This document shows positions 41,615-49,161 of a stretch of DNA of 64,000 nt, piece by piece. Under the pieces are notes generated by a model. The model was not told where the DNA came from and searched no databases. It saw only the letters and a list, made by a program, of their open reading frames with translations. Made by a program: the position numbers and the translations under genes. This stretch comes from Gammaproteobacteria bacterium 45_16_T64 (GTDB lineage: Bacteria; Pseudomonadota; Gammaproteobacteria; Pseudomonadales; Ketobacteraceae): assembly GCA_002162955.1 (NCBI GenBank), contig MABD01000008.1, forward strand, positions 1-64,000, given 5' to 3'. Numbering within the stretch: position 1 is the first letter of the stretch; each line of letters begins with the position of its first letter.

Positions 41615-43216
41615 ATGTCACATTCAAATTTAGATCTAAACATCGTCAGTCAATTGACTAACTACTTAAACAACTTAACCACACCTGTTGAACTCGCGGT
41701 GTTTGTTGACGATAGCGCGAAGTCCGCTGAATTACAGGGGCTGGTAAATCAAATCGCAGAATTGTCTTCATTAATAACTGTAGTGGAGCGTAACCCAGAA
41801 AACGAGCGTGTACCATCAATGTTAGTAAGATCGGTGGTAAACAGCACTGAAATTCGTTTTGCTGGTGTACCGATGGGCCATGAGTTTACCTCGCTGGTGT
41901 TGGCGTTATTGCACAGCGGTGGGCATCCAATAAAACTGGAGGCTGAGGTTATTGAACAGGTGAAACACTTGCAAGGTGATTTCAACTTTGAGACCTATGT
42001 GTCGCTAAGTTGTCAAAACTGCCCAGACGTTGTCCAGGTACTGAATATGATGGCGGCGATTAATCCCCGTGTTAAAAATGTAATGATTGATGGGGCGATA
42101 CATGTTGAAGAGGCTGAGAGGCGAAACATCTTGGCGGTGCCCACGGTTTACCTAAACGGTGAGCCGTTCACGCAGGGGCGTGTAACGTTAAGCGACATTT
42201 TAAATAAAGTGGATACAGCTGGGCAATTGGAACAAGCGGAGGTTATTAATGACAAATCTGTTTTTGACTTCTTAGTGGTTGGAGGTGGGCCGGCTGGTGC
42301 CGCTGCAGCGATTTACGGTGCACGTAAAGGAATTTCAACCGGTGTGGTTGCGGATCGTTTTGGCGGACAAGTACAAGATACAATGGCGATAGAAAACTTT
42401 ATCTCTGTGACAGCCACGGATGGACCTAAACTTGTCGCCAATCTTGAGGCCCATGTTGCTGAGTACAATGTTGATATTATGGACCATCAGAAAGCCAAAA
42501 GCATAATGGGTAGCAACCAAGCCGGTGGTCTAATTGAGATTGAATTAGAAAGTGGGGCGACTGTAAAAAGTCGCTCGGTATTACTAGCAACCGGTGCACG
42601 TTGGCGAGAGATGAACGTACCAGGTGAGCAAGAATACCGGGGTAAGGGCGTTGCGTACTGTCCGCATTGTGATGGACCTCTGTTCAAGGGGAAGTCAGTG
42701 GCTGTGGTTGGAGGAGGAAACTCTGGAATAGAAGCGGCTATTGATTTGGCTGGTATTGTCGAGCATGTGACAGTATTAGAATTTGATAGCAAGCTTCGCG
42801 CAGACGCTGTATTGCAAAACAAAGCTAACTCTATGCCCAATATCACTATTATTCTCAACGCGGAAACCACAGAAGTACTCGGCGATGGAGATAAGGTGAG
42901 GGGGCTGGATTACCGTTGCCGGGTAAGCGAGGGCATACATCATGTTGTAGTTGCAGGTATTTTTGTACAAATTGGTTTAGTACCCAATACGGACTTTTTA
43001 AGAGGTGTATTGGATCTTACCAATCGTGGCGAGATCATTACCGATGAACGGGGCCAAACCTCAATGCCCGGTGTGTTTGCCGCAGGTGATGTTACAGATA
43101 CACCCTACAAGCAGATTATTATTGCGATGGGAAATGGTGCCAATGCAGCACTCGGTGCATTTGACTACTTGATTAGAGCACCAGAGCAAGTAGTTGACGA
43201 GGAAAAAGCGGCGTAG
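41615..43216 (+). CDS. ahpF: Alkyl hydroperoxide reductase subunit F
   Basis: 533 residues, the NADH-dependent flavoprotein that re-reduces AhpC. The N-terminal domain has two thioredoxin folds with the CxxC pair in [20 protein letters not shown]-binding [23 protein letters not shown] and the C-terminal thioredoxin-reductase-like [33 protein letters not shown] (redox CxxC) follow, with [31 protein letters not shown] closing the FAD domain. Length and motif order match the E. coli and Salmonella proteins. GCGGAG is the ribosome-binding site. Confidence 0.98.
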   Translation: MSHSNLDLNIVSQLTNYLNNLTTPVELAVFVDDSAKSAELQGLVNQIAELSSLITVVERNPENERVPSMLVRSVVNSTEIRFAGVPMGHEFTSLVLALLHSGGHPIKLEAEVIEQVKHLQGDFNFETYVSLSCQNCPDVVQVLNMMAAINPRVKNVMIDGAIHVEEAERRNILAVPTVYLNGEPFTQGRVTLSDILNKVDTAGQLEQAEVINDKSVFDFLVVGGGPAGAAAAIYGARKGISTGVVADRFGGQVQDTMAIENFISVTATDGPKLVANLEAHVAEYNVDIMDHQKAKSIMGSNQAGGLIEIELESGATVKSRSVLLATGARWREMNVPGEQEYRGKGVAYCPHCDGPLFKGKSVAVVGGGNSGIEAAIDLAGIVEHVTVLEFDSKLRADAVLQNKANSMPNITIILNAETTEVLGDGDKVRGLDYRCRVSEGIHHVVVAGIFVQIGLVPNTDFLRGVLDLTNRGEIITDERGQTSMPGVFAAGDVTDTPYKQIIIAMGNGANAALGAFDYLIRAPEQVVDEEKAA

Positions 43217-43242
43217 TGTTGGCAGCGTTGTTAACGTACGGT

Positions 43243-43271
43243 AGCCGTCAGGTGAAACTGGCCTGACGGCT
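43243..43271. terminator. 10-bp-stem hairpin after ahpF
   Basis: AGCCGTCAGG (43243-43252) pairs with CCTGACGGCT (43262-43271) across 9 nt, between convergent ahpF and ADP-ribosylglycohydrolase genes. No T tract follows on either strand, so termination may be Rho-assisted. Confidence 0.55.
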
Positions 43272-43275
43272 GACG

Positions 43276-44346
43276 CTAATACGGGGGAAGTAATCGGCGA
43301 AAACCATGCCCTAGTACGATCGACAGAAATACCATATTGCGTAGGAAGACAAGTGGACCCGTTATTGAAAAAATCCGCTGAGATGATTCCTCAATGATAG
43401 ATTGGTGCAGTTGATTGGATAGCGTCGTAATGTACCGATGAGTGATTGGCCAATCTAAAATATCGTCTAACCAACGTTTAGGTATTTCTTCGATATTTCC
43501 ACGGGCACCGATTATGCCACCCAAGATTGCCGCGGTAGTATCAGTATCCCCACCAAATCGGATAATATTTTCTATGGCTTTAGCATAGTGTTGGTGATGA
43601 CGAAACCAAAGGTATAACACTGCGGGAATTGTGTGATAACTATAACCTGATACGCCTTTAGGTTGACCAATGGCCTTGAGGAAAGACTCATCGTCACCAA
43701 TAGTTACGTGGTGTTCGATAATATCCAGTAACCCCTCAAATTCTTTGACGGCATCGCTTGGCTCGTCGACAAGCAATAAACTCAGCTCCTCTCGATATTC
43801 GGTAATGCTAATGTTGTTTTGTCGGCTGCTGATAAATGCAGCGAGGGCCACCGCGAGAGCACAGACCTGCGCTTTAGGGTCGGTATGCGTCAGGTACGTT
43901 GATTGTTTTAGTACCTGGGCCATCAACGCTTTATTGTTACCCAAGCAAACACCAATAATAGGAGCGCGCATGCAGGGGCCATTGCCTGCGGAATACACGC
44001 CGGCGTATTTACGTGGGACTCCTAGCCATAATTTTAGTATAGAACGTCCGGTCGCAAGGCCGATGCCAGCGGGCAACCGGAATAGCCACCAGCGAAGACG
44101 CCAAGCCAGATTGGCTTGAAAGGCACTCGGCTTGCCCCAGGTGGCGGCCAGCGATGCTGCTGTCATAACTGCATGTTCTGTATCATCGGAGACCATGCCT
44201 TTCCCAAAGATGAGTTGCTGATTCAGCGCGGTTGGCATCATTTTAGAGGTGCGTTGAGTGCTCAGCCCCTCGTAAGGTAGACCGATTGAATCTCCAGCCA
44301 TGAGGCCGAGCAAGGACCCTTCAATTGAGTGCGCTAATTTGTCCAT
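43276..44346 (-). CDS. ADP-ribosylglycohydrolase (DraG/ARH family)
   Basis: 356 residues. The dinuclear Mg-binding residues of the family are visible: GLMAGDSIGLPYEG near the start, MVSDDTEHAVMTA, AGNGPCMRAPIIG, STYLTHTDPKAQ, and FGGDTDTTAAILGGIIGA. The enzyme should remove ADP-ribose from a protein, nucleic acid or small molecule. A C-terminal extension of about 60 residues carries a hydrophobic stretch (SITGPLVFLRNMVFLSIVLGH) followed by basic residues, which suggests membrane attachment and is unusual. It diverges from an NrtR-type regulator whose predicted ligand is ADP-ribose, so the two plausibly work together. Confidence 0.93.
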   Translation of the reverse strand: MDKLAHSIEGSLLGLMAGDSIGLPYEGLSTQRTSKMMPTALNQQLIFGKGMVSDDTEHAVMTAASLAATWGKPSAFQANLAWRLRWWLFRLPAGIGLATGRSILKLWLGVPRKYAGVYSAGNGPCMRAPIIGVCLGNNKALMAQVLKQSTYLTHTDPKAQVCALAVALAAFISSRQNNISITEYREELSLLLVDEPSDAVKEFEGLLDIIEHHVTIGDDESFLKAIGQPKGVSGYSYHTIPAVLYLWFRHHQHYAKAIENIIRFGGDTDTTAAILGGIIGARGNIEEIPKRWLDDILDWPITHRYITTLSNQLHQSIIEESSQRIFSITGPLVFLRNMVFLSIVLGHGFRRLLPPY

Positions 44347-44360
44347 CGTTACCCACTGTT

Positions 44361-44436
44361 GTTAACCCGTGATTGACATAGTGTCTATAGACCACTAACA
44401 TAGTGCCCCATTCACATTATGTCAATCACAGGTTAA
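44361..44436. promoter_or_regulatory. Palindromic control region between ADP-ribosylglycohydrolase and nrtR
   Basis: Two nested symmetric elements are seen. An outer inverted repeat pairs GTGATTGACATA (44369-44380) with TATGTCAATCAC (44418-44429), flanked by further partial symmetry from GTTAACC to GGTTAATAAC. A central 19-nt near-palindrome TAGTG-tCTATAGac-CACTA lies at 44379-44397. The layout suits a divergent operator for a dimeric NrtR; the exact NrtR motif for this lineage was not checked. Confidence 0.6.
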
Positions 44437-44450
44437 TAACGGTTTTACTT

Positions 44451-45191
44451 ATGGCCAAAGAGCTCACAGAGAAGCAATTTCTAAAACGTTACGATATTCA
44501 TGAATTTGATATTCCGCTCACCTCTGTGGATATGGCGATATTTACCATTAGGGGTGGCGAGTTGCAGGTGTTGCTAGTAAAGCGTGCTCAGCATCCATCA
44601 AAAGGCTTGTGGGCGCTGCCTGGTGGATTCATTGATTTGAAGAAGGATCGCACATTGAGTGATACCGCTCACCGAAAATTGTTAGAGAAAACAGGAGTAG
44701 ACACGCCTTATCTAGAGCAGGTAGAGAGCTTTGGTTCTGCTGATCGAGATGCTCGTGGTTGGTCTGTTACCGTGGCTTACTTAGCATTGATTACCTGTGA
44801 TGACATTGTGTTAGCTGCCGATGAAAGCTCTGAAGAGGTAACTTGGATGTCGGTTGAGAAAGTTGAACAGGAGATGGACTTAGCGTTTGATCATCAGGCT
44901 ATATTGGATGTTTGCCATGATCGTCTTAAGAATAAAGTTCAATATACGTCCCTACCGATTAATCTTTTACCGACAGAATTTACGCTAACTGAATTACAGA
45001 AAACATTTGAGATAATACTCGGCATTCCTGTGGAGAAAAAATCATTTAGACGACGTATCTTAGATGCGGATATACTGGAGGAAACAGGTGGCATGAAAAC
45101 AGGAAGCAATCGGCCCGCAAAACTCTACAGCACTAAACCGGAAGGTGTGAAGCATTTCTTTAGTCGAAGTATCGAAGGGCCAAGGCGATAA
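44451..45191 (+). CDS. nrtR: NrtR-type Nudix transcriptional regulator
   Basis: About 246 residues. An N-terminal Nudix domain (VDMAIFTIRGGELQVLLVKRAQHPSKGLWALPGGFIDLKKDRTL...) is followed by a C-terminal winged helix (LLPTEFTLTELQKTFEIILGIPVEKKSFRRRILDADILEETGG). NrtR proteins repress NAD-related genes and release DNA on binding ADP-ribose or related nucleotides. The Nudix box here reads GGFIDLKKDRTLSDTAHRKL followed by LEKTGV, so the REUxEE core is changed to RKLLEK and hydrolase activity is probably lost, as in several NrtR regulators. ATG at 44451 is preferred; a GTG at 44403 would run through the operator. The next genes downstream encode RNA repair. Confidence 0.88.
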   Translation: MAKELTEKQFLKRYDIHEFDIPLTSVDMAIFTIRGGELQVLLVKRAQHPSKGLWALPGGFIDLKKDRTLSDTAHRKLLEKTGVDTPYLEQVESFGSADRDARGWSVTVAYLALITCDDIVLAADESSEEVTWMSVEKVEQEMDLAFDHQAILDVCHDRLKNKVQYTSLPINLLPTEFTLTELQKTFEIILGIPVEKKSFRRRILDADILEETGGMKTGSNRPAKLYSTKPEGVKHFFSRSIEGPRR

Positions 45192-45206
45192 TTTGCCAAT
45201 GTGTTA

Positions 45207-45235
45207 TTGCAAAAATAAATTGACACGAGTATAGT
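45207..45235 (+). promoter_or_regulatory. Predicted sigma70 promoter of the RNA-repair operon
   Basis: TTGCAA (45207-45212), a 17-bp spacer and TATAGT (45230-45235) give a good sigma70 match; transcription should start near 45242. No sigma54 pattern or RtcR-type site was seen, unlike rtcBA RNA-repair operons. Confidence 0.65.
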
Positions 45236-45265
45236 GCGCCGAAATTCAATATCAATTCTTATTAA

Positions 45266-45404
45266 GGAGGCTCTGCATGATTTTTCGATATCTTACAATG
45301 TGTGTATTGAGCCTCGTCAAATTCTGTTCTAGCGACTAGACAGACCTCAGCGTCGCTTTCTTGATGCCTCTATTTCTTATTACGAAAAATCAAATGAGCT
45401 CTCC
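45266..45404 (+). ncRNA. Structured leader RNA of the RNA-repair operon
   Basis: A 139-nt element whose ends pair: GGAG-GCTC (45266-45273) with GAGC-t-CTCC (45396-45404, one bulged T), then GATTTTTCG (45279-45287) with CGAAAAATC (45383-45391). The total is 17 bp with one bulge and one small internal loop. Inside, CTG(t)TCTAG and CTAGACAG form an 8-bp stem with a CGA loop (about 45324-45343). The 5' arm contains the ribosome-binding site and start of a leader peptide; the 3' arm also competes for the ligase ribosome-binding site. It could be a translational regulator or a stable small RNA. Confidence 0.55.
45277..45339 (+). CDS. 20-residue leader peptide of the RNA-repair operon
   Basis: ATG at 45277, preceded by a perfect AAGGAGG with 6-nt spacing, encodes MIFRYLTMCVLSLVKFCSSD and stops at TAG 45339. 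Such a strong initiation site for so short a frame, inside a region able to fold over the downstream gene start, is typical of regulatory leader peptides. No codon run (for example repeated rare or amino-acid-specific codons) is obvious; the peptide is hydrophobic and has two Cys. Confidence 0.6.
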   Translation: MIFRYLTMCVLSLVKFCSSD

Positions 45405-45431
45405 ATAGATTAAAAAAATTAACTATGGGAG
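45399..45431 (+). promoter_or_regulatory. Hairpin sequestering the RNA ligase ribosome-binding site
   Basis: CTC(t)CCATAG (45399-45408) pairs with CTATGGGAG (45423-45431) over 9 bp around an A-rich loop. The right arm contains most of the GGGAGG ribosome-binding site (45427-45432) of the ligase gene at 45441. Bases 45399-45404 are the same ones used by the long-range leader stem, so the two structures exclude each other. Confidence 0.65.
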
Positions 45432-45440
45432 GTCGGCGTT

Positions 45441-46091
45441 ATGTATAGCCGAAAAATTAAGTATCCACGTACACCTCATCTGCCTTGGTCGCCAGGGTTT
45501 ACCCATGATGATGTTAGGAACAAAACGGTTAACCAGTTTAATGGTAAACACGTGGTGGTTACAGAAAAAATGGATGGCGAGAATACTACTATGTATGCGA
45601 ATTGTATTCATGCCAGGTCAGTAGATAGTCGACATCATGCTTCAAGAGACTGGGTAAAAGCGCTTCATGCTAGGGTCGGCCATGGAATTCCAAAGGGCTG
45701 GCGTTTGTGTGGGGAAAATGTTTTCGCCAAGCATTCTATTTACTATGAACAGTTGTCCAGTTATTTTTTTATGTTCTCCATGTGGGATGAGGGTAATACC
45801 TGTTTGCACTGGGATGAAACTAAAGAATGGGCAGAATTGTTGGGTTTATGCATGCCCAAAGAACTCTATATAGGAAAGTGGGATTCAGAGTGGTTTAAAG
45901 ATCATGATGTAGATATGGCGGTAAGTGAAGGCTACGTTGTGCGTCTAGTTGATTCGTTTGATTTTGGTATGTTCGATCGTAGTGTAGCCAAGTGGGTGAG
46001 GCCGTCCCATGTTAGTACGGATAAACATTGGATGCACGCTGAGGTAGTGCCGAATAAATTATGCCGTAGAGACAAAGGAGAGAATAAATGA
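45441..46091 (+). CDS. ATP-dependent RNA ligase (PF09414 family)
   Basis: A 216-residue minimal nucleotidyltransferase that should seal 3'-OH and 5'-phosphate RNA ends through an enzyme-AMP intermediate. Motif I is KMDGEN with the adenylated Lys43; motif III is LCGENVFAKHSI (residues 89-100); motif IIIa FFMFSMWDE; motif IV SEGYVVRLV (162-170); motif V VAKWVRP with Lys184. There is no C-terminal accessory domain, so the enzyme is shorter than T4 Rnl1 or Rnl2. Its stop overlaps the start of the HD-Pnk gene as ATGA, so both are made together: healing and sealing. The ribosome-binding site lies within a hairpin. Confidence 0.92.
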   Translation: MYSRKIKYPRTPHLPWSPGFTHDDVRNKTVNQFNGKHVVVTEKMDGENTTMYANCIHARSVDSRHHASRDWVKALHARVGHGIPKGWRLCGENVFAKHSIYYEQLSSYFFMFSMWDEGNTCLHWDETKEWAELLGLCMPKELYIGKWDSEWFKDHDVDMAVSEGYVVRLVDSFDFGMFDRSVAKWVRPSHVSTDKHWMHAEVVPNKLCRRDKGENK

Positions 46092-47386
46092 AAAAGCAAA
46101 TGGATGGCTGGTTAGATACGCTAAAGGTTGATGCATGTCCTAATATGGAAGAAATGGTTGGTATGTTAGGCAAACACATCCCCTGGTTATGTCGATTAAA
46201 AAACACCGAACAAGATCCAGAATGGCATGGCGAAGGTGATGTGTATATTCATACGGGGATGGTGTTGAACGAACTCTACCAATTATTAGCTGAGCAAAAC
46301 AATACGGTGCAGGGTGAGCGTCGTCAGGCGCTAATCTTAGGTACGTTGCTGCATGATATAGCTAAACCTTGCTGTACTAAACGTAAAGAAATCAAGGGTA
46401 TTGAACGGGTTGTGTCTCCAGGTCATGAAGCAAAGGGCCGTTCGTATTTGGCTTATCGGCTTGCGCCGCTTCATTTGTCACAGGAGGTGATTAATATGGT
46501 GTTGGGCCTTGTGGGTGAGCATCATATACCAAAGCGACTGGTTATACGGGAATCAGGTATCGAAGGGTATTTGAAACTATCACGTCGGGTGGATTGCGAG
46601 CTACTTTACTATCTTGAGATGGCGGATATGTCTGGACGGTACTGTCCTGACAAAAAACAGCAACTTGAGCATCTCGCGCTATTTAAGTTGTTTGCTCAAG
46701 AATATGGTACGTGGTATTCAGAAGAGGACCCGAGTGCCACTGCTTATTGTTCTTGGCAGCGTCATCTTATTGCTGAAGTTGGTCATTATGATGCGGATAC
46801 TCAGGACTTGATTTTCGGCAATGCCATCAGAGATCGAGAGGCAGGGAACATAACAACACCTCATGAAGCGGTAGCAAAGTCCTATGAATACAGGGATGGT
46901 TATTCTTGCTTGATGATAATGTGCGGGCCGTCTGGTTCAGGTAAATCCAGCTGGATTCAGCAGTACCTGAAAGACTACTACGTTATCTCCCTGGATGACA
47001 TTCGACAGGAATTATGCGGAGACCGTGCGAATCAAAAGCATAGGGGCAGGGTATTACAGGAAGCAAAAACACGGCTAAAGCGAGCGCTTGCCTCACATAA
47101 GAAAGTAGTTTGGGATGCAACCAACCTACGTCAAGATTTTCGAGACCAACTCTACGAGTTGGGGTATGCCTATGGGGCATTGGTGACTCTCGTGGTGTTT
47201 CAACAGAGTGGGGAAGAGTATGCTGAAGGTAATGCTGATCGAGAATATAGCGTGCCCAAGCAGGTATTAGCACGGCAGCTAGAAACGACCGAATGGCCAA
47301 CGCCGGATGAAGCCCATCGTTTTTGGATTGTGCGTGATCGGCACGTGATATGTCGGATGGGCTCGCTCCTTAGGTTAGCTATCTAG
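46088..47386 (+). CDS. HD-Pnk: HD phosphohydrolase fused to a polynucleotide 5'-kinase
   Basis: 432 residues. The N-terminal HD domain has His55 (VYIHTGMV), His89-Asp90 (LLHDIAKP), His113 (SPGHEAKG), HH at 145-146 and Asp180 (EMADMSGR). The C-terminal kinase has the P-loop GPSGSGKSS at 280-288, DD at 303-304, WDATNLRQDFRDQ at 342-353 and an arginine-containing lid DREYSVPKQVLARQL. This is the layout of Runella slithyformis HD-Pnk, which removes 2',3'-cyclic, 3'- and 2'-phosphates and phosphorylates 5'-OH ends. It would prepare broken RNA for the ligase encoded just upstream. Its 3' end overlaps the convergent DsbA-like gene by 12 bp. Confidence 0.92.
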   Translation: MKKQMDGWLDTLKVDACPNMEEMVGMLGKHIPWLCRLKNTEQDPEWHGEGDVYIHTGMVLNELYQLLAEQNNTVQGERRQALILGTLLHDIAKPCCTKRKEIKGIERVVSPGHEAKGRSYLAYRLAPLHLSQEVINMVLGLVGEHHIPKRLVIRESGIEGYLKLSRRVDCELLYYLEMADMSGRYCPDKKQQLEHLALFKLFAQEYGTWYSEEDPSATAYCSWQRHLIAEVGHYDADTQDLIFGNAIRDREAGNITTPHEAVAKSYEYRDGYSCLMIMCGPSGSGKSSWIQQYLKDYYVISLDDIRQELCGDRANQKHRGRVLQEAKTRLKRALASHKKVVWDATNLRQDFRDQLYELGYAYGALVTLVVFQQSGEEYAEGNADREYSVPKQVLARQLETTEWPTPDEAHRFWIVRDRHVICRMGSLLRLAI

Positions 47387-48040
47387 GTCTATTACCTCGG
47401 CCCGCTTTAGTATTGAATCAATGTGCTGCAACGTAACTTCCACAGATAGATAGTCCTGGGTAATACGCTGTAGGTTTTTTTCAAAGCCAAGTACTAGAGA
47501 GGGAAAACCGTTGGCGAGTCGGAGTTCGTGTAGTCGCTCGCATTGCTCAATACTTTGTTGGAGTTCTTCTTCAATACTGCCAGAACGAATATCCTCGATG
47601 AATTTATCAAGGGAGTCGTCGCTAAATAATTTCCCAGCAATGTCTATCAGAACATGTTCCTCTGAAGGGTTTTGCGCGCCTAAGTAATAGCCTTCTTGTA
47701 TAAGATGAATCATGTTTTTTTCTTGGTGTTGTCGTTTTGCGGCAAGTACCGCGCGACAAGCAAGGTAAGTTGAGCGTTTAGGCTCATTCTTGGTCCAAAA
47801 ATCATGGTTAAATGTTGTGCCTAGTTCGGCCGTAATCCTACGCCAATAGCTTTCTATTGTTTTTCTTTGTTCAGCAGGCATTAGTTGATCGGTATCAGGT
47901 GCTAACCCGCCTGCGATATAAGTGATAGTGAGCGTGGGGTACCTTTCTAGCAGTTTTGCCTGGATTTCATCCCATACTGGGCGAAACCCCCAACACCAGC
48001 TACACATAGGATCGTGTAGGTAAAAAAGAGTGGCTTTCAT
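47375..48040 (-). CDS. DsbA-family thioredoxin-fold protein
   Basis: About 221 residues. LFYLHDPMCSWCWGFRPVWDEIQ has the CxxC active site (CSWC) with a WGF extension, and the helical insertion plus GFPSLVLGFEKNLQRI (cis-Pro) fit the FrnE/DsbA-like group PF01323. No signal peptide is present, so it is cytoplasmic and may act as an oxidoreductase or in protein repair under stress. ATG at 48040 has GGAG 9 nt upstream and is preferred to ATG at 48049, which abuts the site. Confidence 0.9.
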   Translation of the reverse strand: MKATLFYLHDPMCSWCWGFRPVWDEIQAKLLERYPTLTITYIAGGLAPDTDQLMPAEQRKTIESYWRRITAELGTTFNHDFWTKNEPKRSTYLACRAVLAAKRQHQEKNMIHLIQEGYYLGAQNPSEEHVLIDIAGKLFSDDSLDKFIEDIRSGSIEEELQQSIEQCERLHELRLANGFPSLVLGFEKNLQRITQDYLSVEVTLQHIDSILKRAEVIDLDS

Positions 48041-48170
48041 ATTTATCATCTCCTCTGGGTTGTTATGGTATCAGTGACTTATTCCATTTCACTAGGCATT
48101 TTGGTTGGTGATTGATAATCTGCGTGGTATATCTACATAAAATTTCCCTAATCGGTAATCAAGGTTACTC

Positions 48171-49157
48171 ATGACTCGAAAAATACATGTTATGTCAGGC
48201 AGGCTTATCATTGCCTTGTTGTTTACCCTGTCTTGGAACTGTTACGGCCAATGGCATAAACAGGATGCCGGAATCATGGGGACGTCGATCAAAGTAGAGA
48301 TTTGGCATAGCGATGCTGAGCGAGCTAAGGTTTTGATGAGCTGGGTCTTTGATGAGATGCGCCGAATTGATCGGTTAATGAGTCCTTATAAACCCAAGAG
48401 TGAACTAGCGTTAATAAATAGTCAGGCTTCCTTGGGGCCAGTGACAGTATCCCCTGAGTTGTTTCGGCTCTTGCAGATGAGCGTGGCCCATGGTGTTCGA
48501 AGCGAGGGGCAGTTTGATATTACATTTGCCAGCATTGGTTATAGGTATGATTATAGGCAATCAATAAAGCCGGAGGAGAGCGAAATTGCGCAGGCGTTAC
48601 CCGCAATTGATTTTCGTTCTATTAAATTGGAATCAGCAAAAAATACAGTGATGTTTCTACATCCAAATACACGCATTGATCTGGGCGGTATTGCCAAAGG
48701 TTACGCCGTTGACCTTGCAGTGGACTATCTTATTAAACAGGGCATACAGCATGGCATAGTAACGGCGGGTGGTGACAGTCGTATTATAGGTGATCGTAAA
48801 GGACGGCCTTGGATGTTAGGGGTGAAGTCCCCGCGAGGTGAAGGGCATATTGTTACGTTACCGGTGGAATCATTGGCATTATCTACCTCGGGTGACTACG
48901 AACGTTTTTTTGAAGTGGATGGAAAACGCCATCATCACATTATTGATCCTTCTAGCGGTAGGTCAGTTACCGGTGTGCAGAGTGTAACAATTATGGGCCC
49001 GACAGCAATGCAAACGGATGCATTATCAACGACAGTATTTGTGATGGGAGTGAAGAAGGGCTTGGCGTATATAGAACAACAGTCAGATTATTCCGCGATC
49101 ATCATAGATGATCGCGGTAAATTATTCTATTCGAGTGATTTGGTGAATCCGAGGTAA
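48171..49157 (+). CDS. apbE: ApbE: FAD:protein FMN transferase
   Basis: 328 residues with an N-terminal signal segment (RLIIALLFTLSWNCYG). ApbE covalently attaches FMN to Thr/Ser of Nqr, Rnf and other flavoproteins on the periplasmic side. Visible motifs: MGTSIKVEIWHS, IDRLMSPYKPKSELALIN, RIDLGGIAKGYAVDLAVDYL, TAGGDSRIIG, ALSTSGDYERFF, HHIIDPSSGRSVTGVQSVTI and the metal-binding TDALSTTVFVMG. No typical lipobox is found, in contrast to many ApbE proteins. AAGG lies 6 nt before the ATG. Confidence 0.94.
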   Translation: MTRKIHVMSGRLIIALLFTLSWNCYGQWHKQDAGIMGTSIKVEIWHSDAERAKVLMSWVFDEMRRIDRLMSPYKPKSELALINSQASLGPVTVSPELFRLLQMSVAHGVRSEGQFDITFASIGYRYDYRQSIKPEESEIAQALPAIDFRSIKLESAKNTVMFLHPNTRIDLGGIAKGYAVDLAVDYLIKQGIQHGIVTAGGDSRIIGDRKGRPWMLGVKSPRGEGHIVTLPVESLALSTSGDYERFFEVDGKRHHHIIDPSSGRSVTGVQSVTIMGPTAMQTDALSTTVFVMGVKKGLAYIEQQSDYSAIIIDDRGKLFYSSDLVNPR

Positions 49158-49161
49158 ATAA

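Noticed and set aside
45220-45248. Alternative promoter TTGACA-17-AATTCA for the RNA-repair operon
   Set aside because: AATTCA is a very poor -10; TTGCAA-17-TATAGT in the same place is much better. The same TTGACA-17-AATTCA string before the FadL-type gene looks coincidental.
45192-45440. Y-RNA-like or tRNA-like RNA next to the RNA repair genes
   Set aside because: The paired ends recall Y RNAs, but no Ro protein gene, no T-loop-like sequence and no acceptor-like end are seen; the leader-switch reading explains more.
45192-45440. Sigma54/RtcR control of RNA repair
   Set aside because: No GG-n10-GC pattern upstream and no RtcR gene in the window.
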